Below are positions 15,711 to 22,907 of a stretch of 53,644 bases of DNA, in pieces. The notes beneath the pieces are model-generated. The model was not told where the DNA came from. It saw nothing but the letters and a program-made list of their open reading frames with translations, and did no database searches. Position 1 is the first letter of the stretch, and the number at the start of each line of letters is the position of its first letter. This DNA comes from an uncultured Alphaproteobacteria bacterium. GTDB taxonomy: Bacteria; Pseudomonadota; Alphaproteobacteria; RF32; CAG-239. A program made the position numbers and the translations under genes. The stretch spans positions 1 through 53,644 of the forward strand of contig CALXUP010000010.1 of NCBI GenBank assembly GCA_944391715.1, given 5' to 3'.

Positions 15711-17123
15711 TTAAAACAGTTGCAATACAGCCTGAGAAGCCTGAGAAGCCAAACTCAAAGAGTTGACTGCCAGTTGCTGTCTGGTCTGCAGTGCCAACAT
15801 GTTTGCACCTTCTTCGTTCATATCGGCCAAGGTCAGTTTGTCTGCACCTTCTTCCAATACGTTAATCAGGTTTTCCGTAAAGTCTTCACGGGTTTGAACA
15901 ATGGAGTAGTTGTTACCAAAGTCACTGGCCATTGAACGCAGTTCACTGATTGCGCCTTCAACCTGACTGATTGCGTCATCAATCGCCGTATCCAGATTCC
16001 AGCCGCCTTTTTCAACCGTCTCAAGGCCAAGGCCTTTAGAAGAGGCATCAACACCTTTAATTTCGATCGAAGAAGAACGGTCTTCGTTGAAGACAACTTT
16101 CAGATCGTTTTCCTGCAACAGGTTAATACCTTTGTAGGAAGCATCTTTAGCCAAAGCGTCAATCTGCTCCAGAACTTCGTTGTATTGTTCAACATATTTG
16201 TTACGTTCGGCAATAGCTTCTTCATCAGTAACTTTCGTATCAATCGTACCGCCGAAAGAAGAACCGAGAACTTCGTCAACAGCATCATCGCCGAATACGA
16301 CAATCGGTTGTTCCGCCGTGGCTGCCGCTCCGGTTTCTTTAGCCGTAACGACTAATTTACCGTTTTCAAGCGAAGCCTGAACATCGGTATTTCCATTAAT
16401 CTTGGCAATGATTGCATTAACATCAGAATTTGCATCAATTTTTATTGCCTCAGCTTTTTCAGTACCGGTTGCAACAGTATCAGCAGCAGCAACGGAAATC
16501 GTTTTGCCTTCGCCGCTAATTTTCAATGCGCCGGAAGCACCTTTAGTAACCGTAAGGCCAAGATTCAGATCATCAATCGCAGCTTTAATAGCCGCTGCAT
16601 TAGCGTCCGCATCGGCACTGGCACCTTGGTCAAAAGTAACGGTATGTTCTTTGCCGTCAACAACCAAAGTCAGTTCGCCTTTTCCAACAACAGAACTTTC
16701 TTTTGCCGTAATATTGACCTCTTCCATATTTGTACGAGTATCAATATAGATATTTCCGGCTTCTTTTGTTTCTCCGCTCGGTTCTTTAGCCGTTGAAACT
16801 TTGGTCTTCATGTTGTTAGAAATATCGCGGGCAGAGTTGGCAATAGATTTTAACTGCTCGGCAAAAGAGGTAATGGATTCAATCGCCTCGTTGGCAGCCT
16901 GAATCGTCTGAATACCCTGACCCATGCTGTCCAACAAAGAGGACAAGTCAGAAGCGCGGTTGGTCAAGGATTGTGCGGTATAATAAGAAGACGGATTATC
17001 AATCGCGGAGTTTACCTTTTTACCGGTAGACAACCGTTCCTGAGTTTGGTCCATCAAATCTTGGGTTTGTTGCAAGGACAGCAGGTTAGAACGCATACTT
17101 GCAGTAAGTGAAATATCAGCCAT
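15711..17123 (-). CDS. Flagellin, 470 aa
   Basis: Subunit of the flagellar filament, exported by the flagellar type III apparatus. The conserved N-terminal D0/D1 region (MADISLTASMRSNLLSLQQ ... ERLSTGKKVNSAIDNPSSYY ... LTNRASDLSSLLDSMGQGI) and the C-terminal D1/D0 region (ALQTRQQLAVNSLSLASQASQAVLQLF) are intact. The centre (about residues 110-350) is a Thr/Val/Ala/Asp-rich variable domain. The open frame extends to 17231, but the Met at 17123 fits family N-termini and has the ribosome site GGAGA. It has its own promoter and terminator. flbT lies upstream on the same strand. The leader carries two small hairpins that could be FlbT targets. Confidence 0.95.
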   Translation of the reverse strand: MADISLTASMRSNLLSLQQTQDLMDQTQERLSTGKKVNSAIDNPSSYYTAQSLTNRASDLSSLLDSMGQGIQTIQAANEAIESITSFAEQLKSIANSARDISNNMKTKVSTAKEPSGETKEAGNIYIDTRTNMEEVNITAKESSVVGKGELTLVVDGKEHTVTFDQGASADADANAAAIKAAIDDLNLGLTVTKGASGALKISGEGKTISVAAADTVATGTEKAEAIKIDANSDVNAIIAKINGNTDVQASLENGKLVVTAKETGAAATAEQPIVVFGDDAVDEVLGSSFGGTIDTKVTDEEAIAERNKYVEQYNEVLEQIDALAKDASYKGINLLQENDLKVVFNEDRSSSIEIKGVDASSKGLGLETVEKGGWNLDTAIDDAISQVEGAISELRSMASDFGNNYSIVQTREDFTENLINVLEEGADKLTLADMNEEGANMLALQTRQQLAVNSLSLASQASQAVLQLF

Positions 17124-17202
17124 TTTTTTTCTCCAATTCTTTGGAACACATAACGTGTTTAGGTTAAAACCATGTGATTGTCCTTCTGACAATACAAGGT
17201 TT

Positions 17203-17231
17203 AATATATCATAAATTTGGGTTTTTATCAA
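17203..17231 (-). promoter_or_regulatory. Sigma70-type promoter of flagellin
   Basis: On the minus strand TTGATA (17231-17226) and TATATT (17208-17203) are 17 bases apart. The start would be near 17196, giving a leader of about 70 nt. No sigma54 GG-N10-GC motif was seen here. Confidence 0.6.
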
Positions 17232-17304
17232 CTAATTTCTACCCCGGTAAAACCAAATATAAGATTTTATCAAGATATTTCAAGTAGATGACAACCAAAT
17301 TATT

Positions 17305-17327
17305 TTTCTCCGACTCGGTCGGAGAAA
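17305..17327. other. Perfect 10-bp hairpin upstream of the flagellin promoter
   Basis: TTTCTCCGAC and GTCGGAGAAA are separated by TCG. No T-run lies immediately next to it on the plus strand; on the minus strand it runs into AAAATAATTT. It could be a protein-binding site or an old terminator. Confidence 0.5.
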
Positions 17328-17407
17328 TCTAATCTGCTTGAGAGGATAACGGAAATTTATTAATATATACCTAACATTTTGGCTGGCTTTGCCGAGTCGT
17401 AACCAAT

Positions 17408-17434
17408 AAAAAAGCCCTGATAAAAAATCAGGGC
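17408..17434 (-). terminator. Terminator after flbT
   Basis: GCCCTGAT and ATCAGGGC pair over an AAAAA loop. On the minus strand a T-run follows at 17413-17408. Confidence 0.85.
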
Positions 17435-17465
17435 CCCTGCAGTCCTTGCATAAAGGAGAAACCGG

Positions 17466-17867
17466 TTATTTTTGCGTGCCGCTTAATGTCTCGCCGAAAA
17501 ACTCGTTTTCTTTTTCCACCAGTTTACCGGCGCATTTGATGGCGGCATAATACTCGTTTTTCAAAATATTCTCGCTAATCGGCATAATATACGGAATCAG
17601 ACTCGGCGCAGCATTTTGCAGATCGCGGACATATTCCACATACAAATTCTGCAGCTCCCGGTTGCCCTTTTCCAGATACATCTGCTGTACCACAAAATAA
17701 ACGCGTTTGGACGGTGTGTTGGCCTCTTTTTCGCGCATAATAAACTTTTCGCGCAAGATAGGCACATTGCCGTCAATATAAAAGCGGGTTCTTTCCCCGT
17801 CATTGGTAATCAGCGATGCGCCGATGATAATGCTCTCATGCGGCTTAAGTTCAATTTTCAAAGGCAT
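17466..17867 (-). CDS. flbT: Flagellin-mRNA regulator FlbT, 133 aa
   Basis: FlbT is a small RNA-associated regulator; in Caulobacter it destabilises flagellin mRNA by acting on its 5' leader until the hook is complete, and in other alphaproteobacteria it can activate. The family pattern is clear: MPLKIELKPHESIIIGASLI, VPILREKFIMREKEANTPSKRVYFVVQQMYLE and the helical C-terminus. AAGGGAGAA lies before the ATG. It sits upstream of flagellin on the same strand but has its own terminator, so regulation would act in trans. Its usual neighbour flaF is not found in the window. Confidence 0.9.
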   Translation of the reverse strand: MPLKIELKPHESIIIGASLITNDGERTRFYIDGNVPILREKFIMREKEANTPSKRVYFVVQQMYLEKGNRELQNLYVEYVRDLQNAAPSLIPYIMPISENILKNEYYAAIKCAGKLVEKENEFFGETLSGTQK

Positions 17868-18004
17868 GGCGTTCTCCCTTATAGTGTTATTTTAAGCTTT
17901 TCGCTTAATCAATTATTAATAAACTATAATAAAATTATTTTTTTTGCAAATCTTTATTTTATTTGTTATAAGGGAACTTATGTTATAGCAAAAAGGGAAG
18001 AAAT

Positions 18005-18421
18005 ATGAATCAACTGCTGAATGCCTGGAATGAAAAAGAAAAACAAATATATCTTGCGGCTTTGTCTTATGTGCTGACAACCGGAGATACCAAAAGCGAA
18101 CAGCGCCGCGAGTTTATGAAAAACAAGGCCCGCGAGGTAAAAATCCCTTTGGCGCAGATAAAAAAAGTTAAAACCTCGGAAGAGCTGATTGCCATGCTCG
18201 GGCAGATTCACAATATCAAAATCAAGCGCTTTATTGTCCGCGATATGATTTTGATGACGCTGGCCGACCATGACCTGACCGATTCTGAAATGCACAATAT
18301 TTATGACATTTGTGCGGCCATAGACATAAAGCCTGAGAAAGTGGACGACTTTTTTCTTTGGGCGGCCAAAGGGCTGGAATGGCAGATTGAAGGCAACCGC
18401 CTGGTTGAAGAAGACATTTAG
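18005..18421 (+). CDS. TerB-like helical protein, 138 aa
   Basis: All-helical soluble protein. The pattern LAALSYVLTTGDTKSEQRREFMKNKAREVKIP ... FIVRDMILMTLADHDLTDSEMHNIYDICAAIDI resembles the TerB/DjlA-N fold, where acidic 'AD-D---SE' segments sit between helices and may bind metal. It starts with ribosome site AGGGAAGAA and lies 15 bp upstream of uup, so the two are likely co-transcribed. The function is unknown; the TerB assignment is by pattern only. Confidence 0.65.
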   Translation: MNQLLNAWNEKEKQIYLAALSYVLTTGDTKSEQRREFMKNKAREVKIPLAQIKKVKTSEELIAMLGQIHNIKIKRFIVRDMILMTLADHDLTDSEMHNIYDICAAIDIKPEKVDDFFLWAAKGLEWQIEGNRLVEEDI

Positions 18422-18436
18422 TTTTTCGGGGACGAG

Positions 18437-20248
18437 ATGGCCGAAGCTCCTGTTTATACCATAAAAGGCGCTGCGCTCAGCTTTGGCGCCAATCAGCTGT
18501 TCAGCAACGTTGACCTGTATATCAACCGCGGCGACAAAATCTCTTTGGTCGGGCGCAACGGCTCGGGAAAATCGACGCTCTTAAAAGTCATTTCCGGCGT
18601 GCTTGAGCCGGATTCGGGCGAAATCTTCATTCAGCCCGGCATCAAAATCTCTTATATGCCGCAGGAGCCGGATTTTTCCGGTTATCAGACCTTGCGCGAC
18701 GTGGTCAAATCCGGCCTGCCGCAAAATGACGAAAACCTGGATTATAAGGCCGATATCCTGATTGGCGAGTTCGGAATTGCCGAGTCGCAACATCCGGAGC
18801 AGTCTTCCGGAGGCGAGCGCAGAAAAGCCGCCCTGGCTAAGGCGCTTATCGGTGAACCGGATATCTTGCTGCTGGACGAGCCGACCAATCATCTTGACAT
18901 TGCCACAATTGAAAAGCTTGAAAAAATCATCAAAAATTTTGCCGGCGCCGTTGTGCTGATTTCTCATGACCGGATGTTTTTGAGCAATGTTTCGCAAACA
19001 ACCTTTTGGCTGGACAGAGGTATTCTCCGTCGCAACAACAAAGGTTTTAAGTTTTTTGAAGAATGGCAAAATCAGGTCATTGACCAGGAGATTATCGAGC
19101 AAAAATATCTGAACAAAAAAATTGAGGAAGAAACCGAATGGCTGCACAAAGGCGTAACCGCCCGCCGCAAACGCAATATGGGCAGACTGCGCCGGTTGCA
19201 GCAACTGCGGCAGGAGCGCCGGGAGCAGATTAAGCAGATCGGCAGCGTTAATCTGAATGTGGAAGAAGGCAGTTTTCGCTCCAAAATGGTTATTGAGGCC
19301 AAACATTTGTGCAAATCTTTTGGCAGCCGTGAGATTGTTAAAGACTTTTCCACCCGCATTATCAAAGGCAACAAAATCGGCATCGTCGGCCCGAACGGCG
19401 CCGGCAAAACAACGTTAATCAAGCTGCTGACCAAACGTCTGGAACCTGACAGCGGTTCGGTGCGGATCGGCAAAAATCTTGAGGAAGTTTATTTTGACCA
19501 AAACCGTATGACGCTTGATTTGAACAAAACCCTGTGGCAAACCTTGTGTGACAAAGGCGACCATATTTTTGTGCACGGGCAGTATCGCCATGTTGTGGCT
19601 TATCTGAAAGATTTTCTCTTTCGTCCCGATCAGGCAAATTGTCCGGTTTCGGCGTTGTCGGGCGGAGAGAAAAACCGGCTGATGCTGGCCGTATCGCTGG
19701 CCAAGCCGTCAAATTTTCTGGTTTTGGACGAGCCGACCAATGATCTGGATATGGACACGCTCGATTTGCTGCAAGAGGTGTTGGACGATTATCAGGGCAC
19801 GGTGCTGATTGTCAGCCACGACCGCGATTTTCTTGACCGGGTGGTCAGCTCGGTGATTTATATGAAAGGCGACGGAACGGTTTATGAGCACGCCGGAAGT
19901 TATTCCGAGCTGCTGCAAAAGCTGCAGGAAAAAGCCGAACGAATGCCGGAGAAAAAAACAGTCGTCAAAAAGGTTGAAAAAAAGCCGGAGCCGGAAAATA
20001 AAAAAACGGCAAAACTGAGCTATAAACAGCAGCGTTTGCTGGAGGTTTTGCCGCAGGAAATTGCCAAAGCCGAAGAAGAAATCAGCCTTTGCGAAAACGA
20101 ATTGTCCGATCCGGATTTATATGCCAAAAATCCGACACGCTTTGCCGAACTGAGCGCCAGACTGACCGCTTTGCAAAACGAAATCGAAACCAAAGAAAAC
20201 GAATGGCTGGAAATCCAAATGCTTAAAGAAGAGCTGGAAAAGGCATAG
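18437..20248 (+). CDS. uup: ABC-F ATPase Uup, 603 aa
   Basis: Soluble twin-ATPase of the ABC-F family, which acts on ribosomes and, for Uup, also influences recombination intermediates. First domain: Walker A GRNGSGKS (39-46), signature SSGGERRKA, Walker B ILLLDEPTNHLD. Second domain: GPNGAGKT, LSGGEKNRLMLA and FLVLDEPTNDLDMDTL; LDEPTNDLD is typical of Uup. A basic linker (KGVTARRKRNMGRLRRLQQLRQ) and a C-terminal coiled coil (about residues 530-600, LSYKQQRLLEVLPQEI onward) are present. No membrane segments. The downstream region is gene-free repeat sequence. Confidence 0.93.
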   Translation: MAEAPVYTIKGAALSFGANQLFSNVDLYINRGDKISLVGRNGSGKSTLLKVISGVLEPDSGEIFIQPGIKISYMPQEPDFSGYQTLRDVVKSGLPQNDENLDYKADILIGEFGIAESQHPEQSSGGERRKAALAKALIGEPDILLLDEPTNHLDIATIEKLEKIIKNFAGAVVLISHDRMFLSNVSQTTFWLDRGILRRNNKGFKFFEEWQNQVIDQEIIEQKYLNKKIEEETEWLHKGVTARRKRNMGRLRRLQQLRQERREQIKQIGSVNLNVEEGSFRSKMVIEAKHLCKSFGSREIVKDFSTRIIKGNKIGIVGPNGAGKTTLIKLLTKRLEPDSGSVRIGKNLEEVYFDQNRMTLDLNKTLWQTLCDKGDHIFVHGQYRHVVAYLKDFLFRPDQANCPVSALSGGEKNRLMLAVSLAKPSNFLVLDEPTNDLDMDTLDLLQEVLDDYQGTVLIVSHDRDFLDRVVSSVIYMKGDGTVYEHAGSYSELLQKLQEKAERMPEKKTVVKKVEKKPEPENKKTAKLSYKQQRLLEVLPQEIAKAEEEISLCENELSDPDLYAKNPTRFAELSARLTALQNEIETKENEWLEIQMLKEELEKA

Positions 20249-20290
20249 AAAATCCGCTTACAAAATCCTTGTAATACGTTATGATAATAC

Positions 20291-20314
20291 CCACAGCCGG
20301 GAGACCGGCTGTGG
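20291..20314. other. Perfect 10-bp hairpin with GAGA loop
   Basis: CCACAGCCGG-GAGA-CCGGCTGTGG lies 43 bp after the uup stop. The GNRA-type tetraloop suggests an RNA structure, but no T-run follows, so it is not a typical terminator. It opens a run of small hairpins (CCGC-TTA-GGCGG, CCGC-TTTTT-GCGG) reaching to about 20400. Confidence 0.55.
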
Positions 20315-20472
20315 TGTCTCAAAAACATCTCGATAAAATATCCGCTTAGGCGGAGTACCGGAAATAAGCCGCTTTTTGCGGACGAATAATAGTGACTGAT
20401 TTATCGCAGTTTTTAAGCTCCGCCACCCTTTATCGGGAGGTTTTGTTTTAATCAAAACGAAGGAGCTAAAAA

Positions 20473-20625
20473 ATGGGAAATTTTTATTATCATACCGCGG
20501 TCTCTGGAGCACAATGCCGTCAACCGACCGCGCGCCGGTCGCACCGGTCATCCCCGGGCTCTCTTTTTTATAGTCATCCCCGGGCTCTCTTTTTTATAGT
20601 CATCCCCGGGCTCTCTTTTTTATAG
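20473..20625 (+). CDS. Possible short ORF reading into repeat sequence, 50 aa
   Basis: An ATG with a good ribosome site (GAAGGAG about 7 bases upstream) starts MGNFYYHTAVSGAQCRQPTA and then runs into the tandem GTCATCCCCGGG repeats, where it stops. The upstream sequence contains AGCTCC at about 20415 that can pair with GGAGCT (20462-20467), which would hide the ribosome site, and a GTTTT-AATC-AAAAC hairpin. It may be a short real gene interrupted by the repeat, or chance. I cannot name a family. Confidence 0.25.
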   Translation: MGNFYYHTAVSGAQCRQPTARRSHRSSPGSLFYSHPRALFFIVIPGLSFL

Positions 20626-20640
20626 TCATCCCCGGGCTGC
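20547..20640. repeat. Tandem 26-bp repeats, three and a part copies
   Basis: Units start at 20547, 20573, 20599 and 20625, each GTCATCCCCGGGCTCTC followed by TTTTTTATA in the first three. The fourth continues into a CCCCGGG/CCCGGGG palindrome, as in copy A at 14917. Confidence 0.9.
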
Positions 20641-21247
20641 GACCCGGGGATCCATCCTTCAAAGTACTTTGTCATTTACAAATCCCGCCGGAGCACCGCG
20701 GCCTCTGTAGCACAATACTGATAACTGACCGCTCAGGCCGTCGCCTGTGGATTGCCGGATCAAGTCCGGCAATGACAGTTCCTTGTACAATCTTTCATCT
20801 GGCACGACTGGGATGCCCTTTGCGAATGGCTTAGGTTTTGGAGCAAAAAACGAAAGTGGAACCCCTTATCCCCCCTCTTTGCTAAGAGGGGGATGGGGAA
20901 GCGCTAAGTAAAAAACAACCGCTGCTCCGGTTGTTTTTATCTGCAAGCTCTTTGGAACATCTTGGCAAGCAAGGAAAGCGTTAGCAACCGCAGCGCGCCT
21001 AGATGCCTAAGTTGACCCGCCCTTTAACGAGTACTTCTTAGTCTTTGTGAAAAAGAGGAAATTAAAAACACTATGTGTCTTCTTGCCGTCTTAGCCGTGC
21101 GCTTAGACGGCCTGAACTTTTTCACGAAGACTTAGAAAACGAGTTCAGGGCTAGCTTTTTGGTGCTACTTTTGTAGCATGACAAAAGTAGCAAAAACAGA
21201 TATTTCAGAAAAAGTAAGGAAAAACTTTTTTGCATTCAAAAAGTAAC
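20625..21247. repeat. Mosaic palindromic repeat element, copy B
   Basis: Gene-free stretch built from the same modules as copy A: CCCCGGG palindrome (20625-20652), 'GCCGGAGCACCGCGGCCTC' block (about 20690), ATTGCCGGA/TCCGGCAAT hairpin (20751-20773), the 'GCACGACTGGGATGCCCTTTG' block (20795-20848), CCCCCTCTT/AAGAGGGGG hairpin (about 20869-20892), the core (20895-21152) and a GCATTCAAAAAGTAAC tail (to 21247). The GCACGACTGGG block lies before the core here but after it in copy A. Confidence 0.85.
20895..21152. repeat. Core of the repeat element, copy B (about 258 bp)
   Basis: Same orientation as and nearly identical to 15114-15370, offset by 5781 bp. Differences I see include one extra A in the first hairpin, GCGAGCTTAG versus GCGCGCCTAG, AAGAAG versus AAGAGG, TGTGCC versus TGTGTC and CCTTGTGC versus CCGTGCGC. 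Some of these changes fall in the loop of the inner palindrome, which keeps its pairing. Confidence 0.85.
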
Positions 21248-21335
21248 AAAGGAAAAACAAACTTTATAACAAAAACAAAACAAGAAATAAGAAATAAGAA
21301 ATAAGAAAAGAAAAAAATCCCCTTGGGGGAAAATT

Positions 21336-21370
21336 AAAAAAGGGGGAAACAAGTTCCCCTTTTTTTTTTC
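21336..21370 (-). terminator. Terminator of the 196-aa gene
   Basis: On the minus strand a run of A is followed by GGGGAACTTGTTTCCCC and a T-run, immediately after the stop at 21374. It resembles the flagellin terminator at 15664. Confidence 0.75.
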
Positions 21371-21373
21371 AAA

Positions 21374-21964
21374 CTAATAAGCCGGACGATAAATAGCCTT
21401 GCCATCCAAAATATCTTTAACGATTTCCAAATTCGGCATAACCATTCTGACCTCGCTGTCTGAGAATTTCACGTCTTTTGTATCTTTATACATAGCGCTT
21501 TGTTCGTCAATCATCGCCATAATATTACGGGTCATCTCCGGATCGGTTGTCTGCGCCAGCTGATTTTCCAGCGAACGAATGATTTTATCGCTGCCCTTTT
21601 TGCGGGTTGCATAAACAGTAATGGCACGCAAACGTTTTTCAATTTCAAAAAAGCGGTCAACGTCCCATCCCTGGCTTTCAATCCATTTAAGCGTGCTGTG
21701 CGGAAAAGCTTTTCTGGGGTTGTCAATGTGGTAATCTATTTTTTCTTTGCCGTCGAGATGATATTTTTTCGTAATAAAGGTTGACCAGGTTTCCAAAAAG
21801 CGGTTCATCTCATCAAAAGTAACAACATTTTCCTTAGAGAGCAGCTCCGGCAGCAAAGAACGTTTAAGCATTTCTTTTTTGGGGTTGTAATACGGAATAG
21901 TAATAAAAACCACTGCCAGAACGGCAATAATCAGAAGAACGGGAAATTTGTCTTTATAATTCAT
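21374..21964 (-). CDS. Membrane-anchored hypothetical protein, 196 aa
   Basis: I do not recognise this family. One N-terminal membrane segment (about residues 8-24, FPVLLIIAVLAVVFITI) is followed by a soluble, mostly helical domain that would face the periplasm. Noticeable stretches are FDEMNRFLETWSTFITKKYHLDG, WIESQGWDVDRFFEIEKRLRAI and MIDEQSAMYKDTKD. The first resembles no catalytic motif I know. It starts one base after the stop of the upstream HAD-like gene, so the two are translationally linked and could work together. Confidence 0.75.
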   Translation of the reverse strand: MNYKDKFPVLLIIAVLAVVFITIPYYNPKKEMLKRSLLPELLSKENVVTFDEMNRFLETWSTFITKKYHLDGKEKIDYHIDNPRKAFPHSTLKWIESQGWDVDRFFEIEKRLRAITVYATRKKGSDKIIRSLENQLAQTTDPEMTRNIMAMIDEQSAMYKDTKDVKFSDSEVRMVMPNLEIVKDILDGKAIYRPAY

Positions 21965-21965
21965 T

Positions 21966-22835
21966 TTACCACCTCAAATTAGAAATCACATAATCGGGAT
22001 AAGCGTCATAATTAATGGAAATTTCCCTTGTCTTTGCCACATCGGGAATATATCCCTCGCCCAGATAATTAACATGGACGCCTTTGGAAACCAAAACGCA
22101 ATGCAGCCCGGCAAGATTAGCCGCCCGGATATCGGACGTAATGTTGTCGCCGATGAGCAGCGTTTGTTCCGGTACAAAATGCGGAAGGTCTTCCAAAGCA
22201 TAAGAAAGAATTTTCTGATCCGGTTTTCCTACGGTAATCACTCTGCCGCCGAGTGCTGCGTATTGTTCGGCAATAGCTCCCGCTGCCAGACAGATTTCAC
22301 CGTCCAGATAGCTGGAGGCATCATTCCCGGCGGCAGCCATCGGAACCGACATACTGGCAGCTTGTTCCAAAAGGGGCAGATAAGTTTCAATATTGTCATC
22401 AGGACTTTTAACGCTGCCGATAAAAATAAAATCGGCTTGTGCCAGGGAAGAAACTTCATGATAATCTGCCAAACCGGCAAAAACCGAAGCATCGGCCGGA
22501 TTGCCTGCCAGATAATAATTCCGTCCGAGTTTTGCAAGAGCGCTGCCGGGAGATTTAAACAGATAATGCATAATCTCACCGGAAGAAACAATGTTAAAGA
22601 ATATTTCCGGCGGAAGTTTGTTGCTGCGGAACAAGTCGGCAATCTCAGCCGTCCGCTTGGCCGAACTGGTCAGCAGAATAATGTTCTTTCCGGCTTTTTT
22701 AATGTTAATCAATGCGTTAACGGCATCGACTTTCACCGAGTTTCCGGCACAAATAACGCCTTCCAAACCAACCACAACCGTATCATAAGCATTTATGATT
22801 TTGGAGATATTGACGATTGGTTTAATCATTTTCAT
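21966..22835 (-). CDS. HAD-superfamily IIA-like protein lacking the nucleophile Asp, 289 aa
   Basis: The fold resembles the TIGR01459-type HAD-IIA hydrolases (NagD-like). Motif II is kept (ILLTSSAKRT), as are the motif III Lys (VGKPDQKI) and motif IV (LLIGDNITSDIRAAN). Motif I, normally YDxxxxDxxGVxxxG with Asp as the phosphoryl acceptor, reads YDTVVVGLEGVICAG: Gly23 replaces the nucleophile and Glu25 stands two residues on. Unless another residue substitutes, it should not be a phosphatase. It could be a binding or regulatory pseudoenzyme. It is followed after one base by the membrane-anchored 196-aa protein, and a weak terminator separates it from hydF. Confidence 0.85.
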   Translation of the reverse strand: MKMIKPIVNISKIINAYDTVVVGLEGVICAGNSVKVDAVNALINIKKAGKNIILLTSSAKRTAEIADLFRSNKLPPEIFFNIVSSGEIMHYLFKSPGSALAKLGRNYYLAGNPADASVFAGLADYHEVSSLAQADFIFIGSVKSPDDNIETYLPLLEQAASMSVPMAAAGNDASSYLDGEICLAAGAIAEQYAALGGRVITVGKPDQKILSYALEDLPHFVPEQTLLIGDNITSDIRAANLAGLHCVLVSKGVHVNYLGEGYIPDVAKTREISINYDAYPDYVISNLRW

Positions 22836-22860
22836 TGTTTTTACTTCATCCTCGCTGGCT

Positions 22861-22881
22861 AAAAACCTGATTATTAATCAG
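22861..22881 (-). terminator. Weak terminator after hydF
   Basis: On the minus strand CTGATT-AAT-AATCAG is followed by GTTTTT. The stem is short and A+T-rich, so read-through into the HAD-like gene is possible. Confidence 0.45.
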
Positions 22882-22907
22882 TTTAACCGTAAGACCTTAA
22901 AGAAAAT

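Noticed and set aside
22074..22862. 262-residue open frame antisense to the HAD-like gene
   Set aside because: Opposite a gene with clear HAD motifs; its translation is rich in Phe, Arg, Gln and Asn without domain features.
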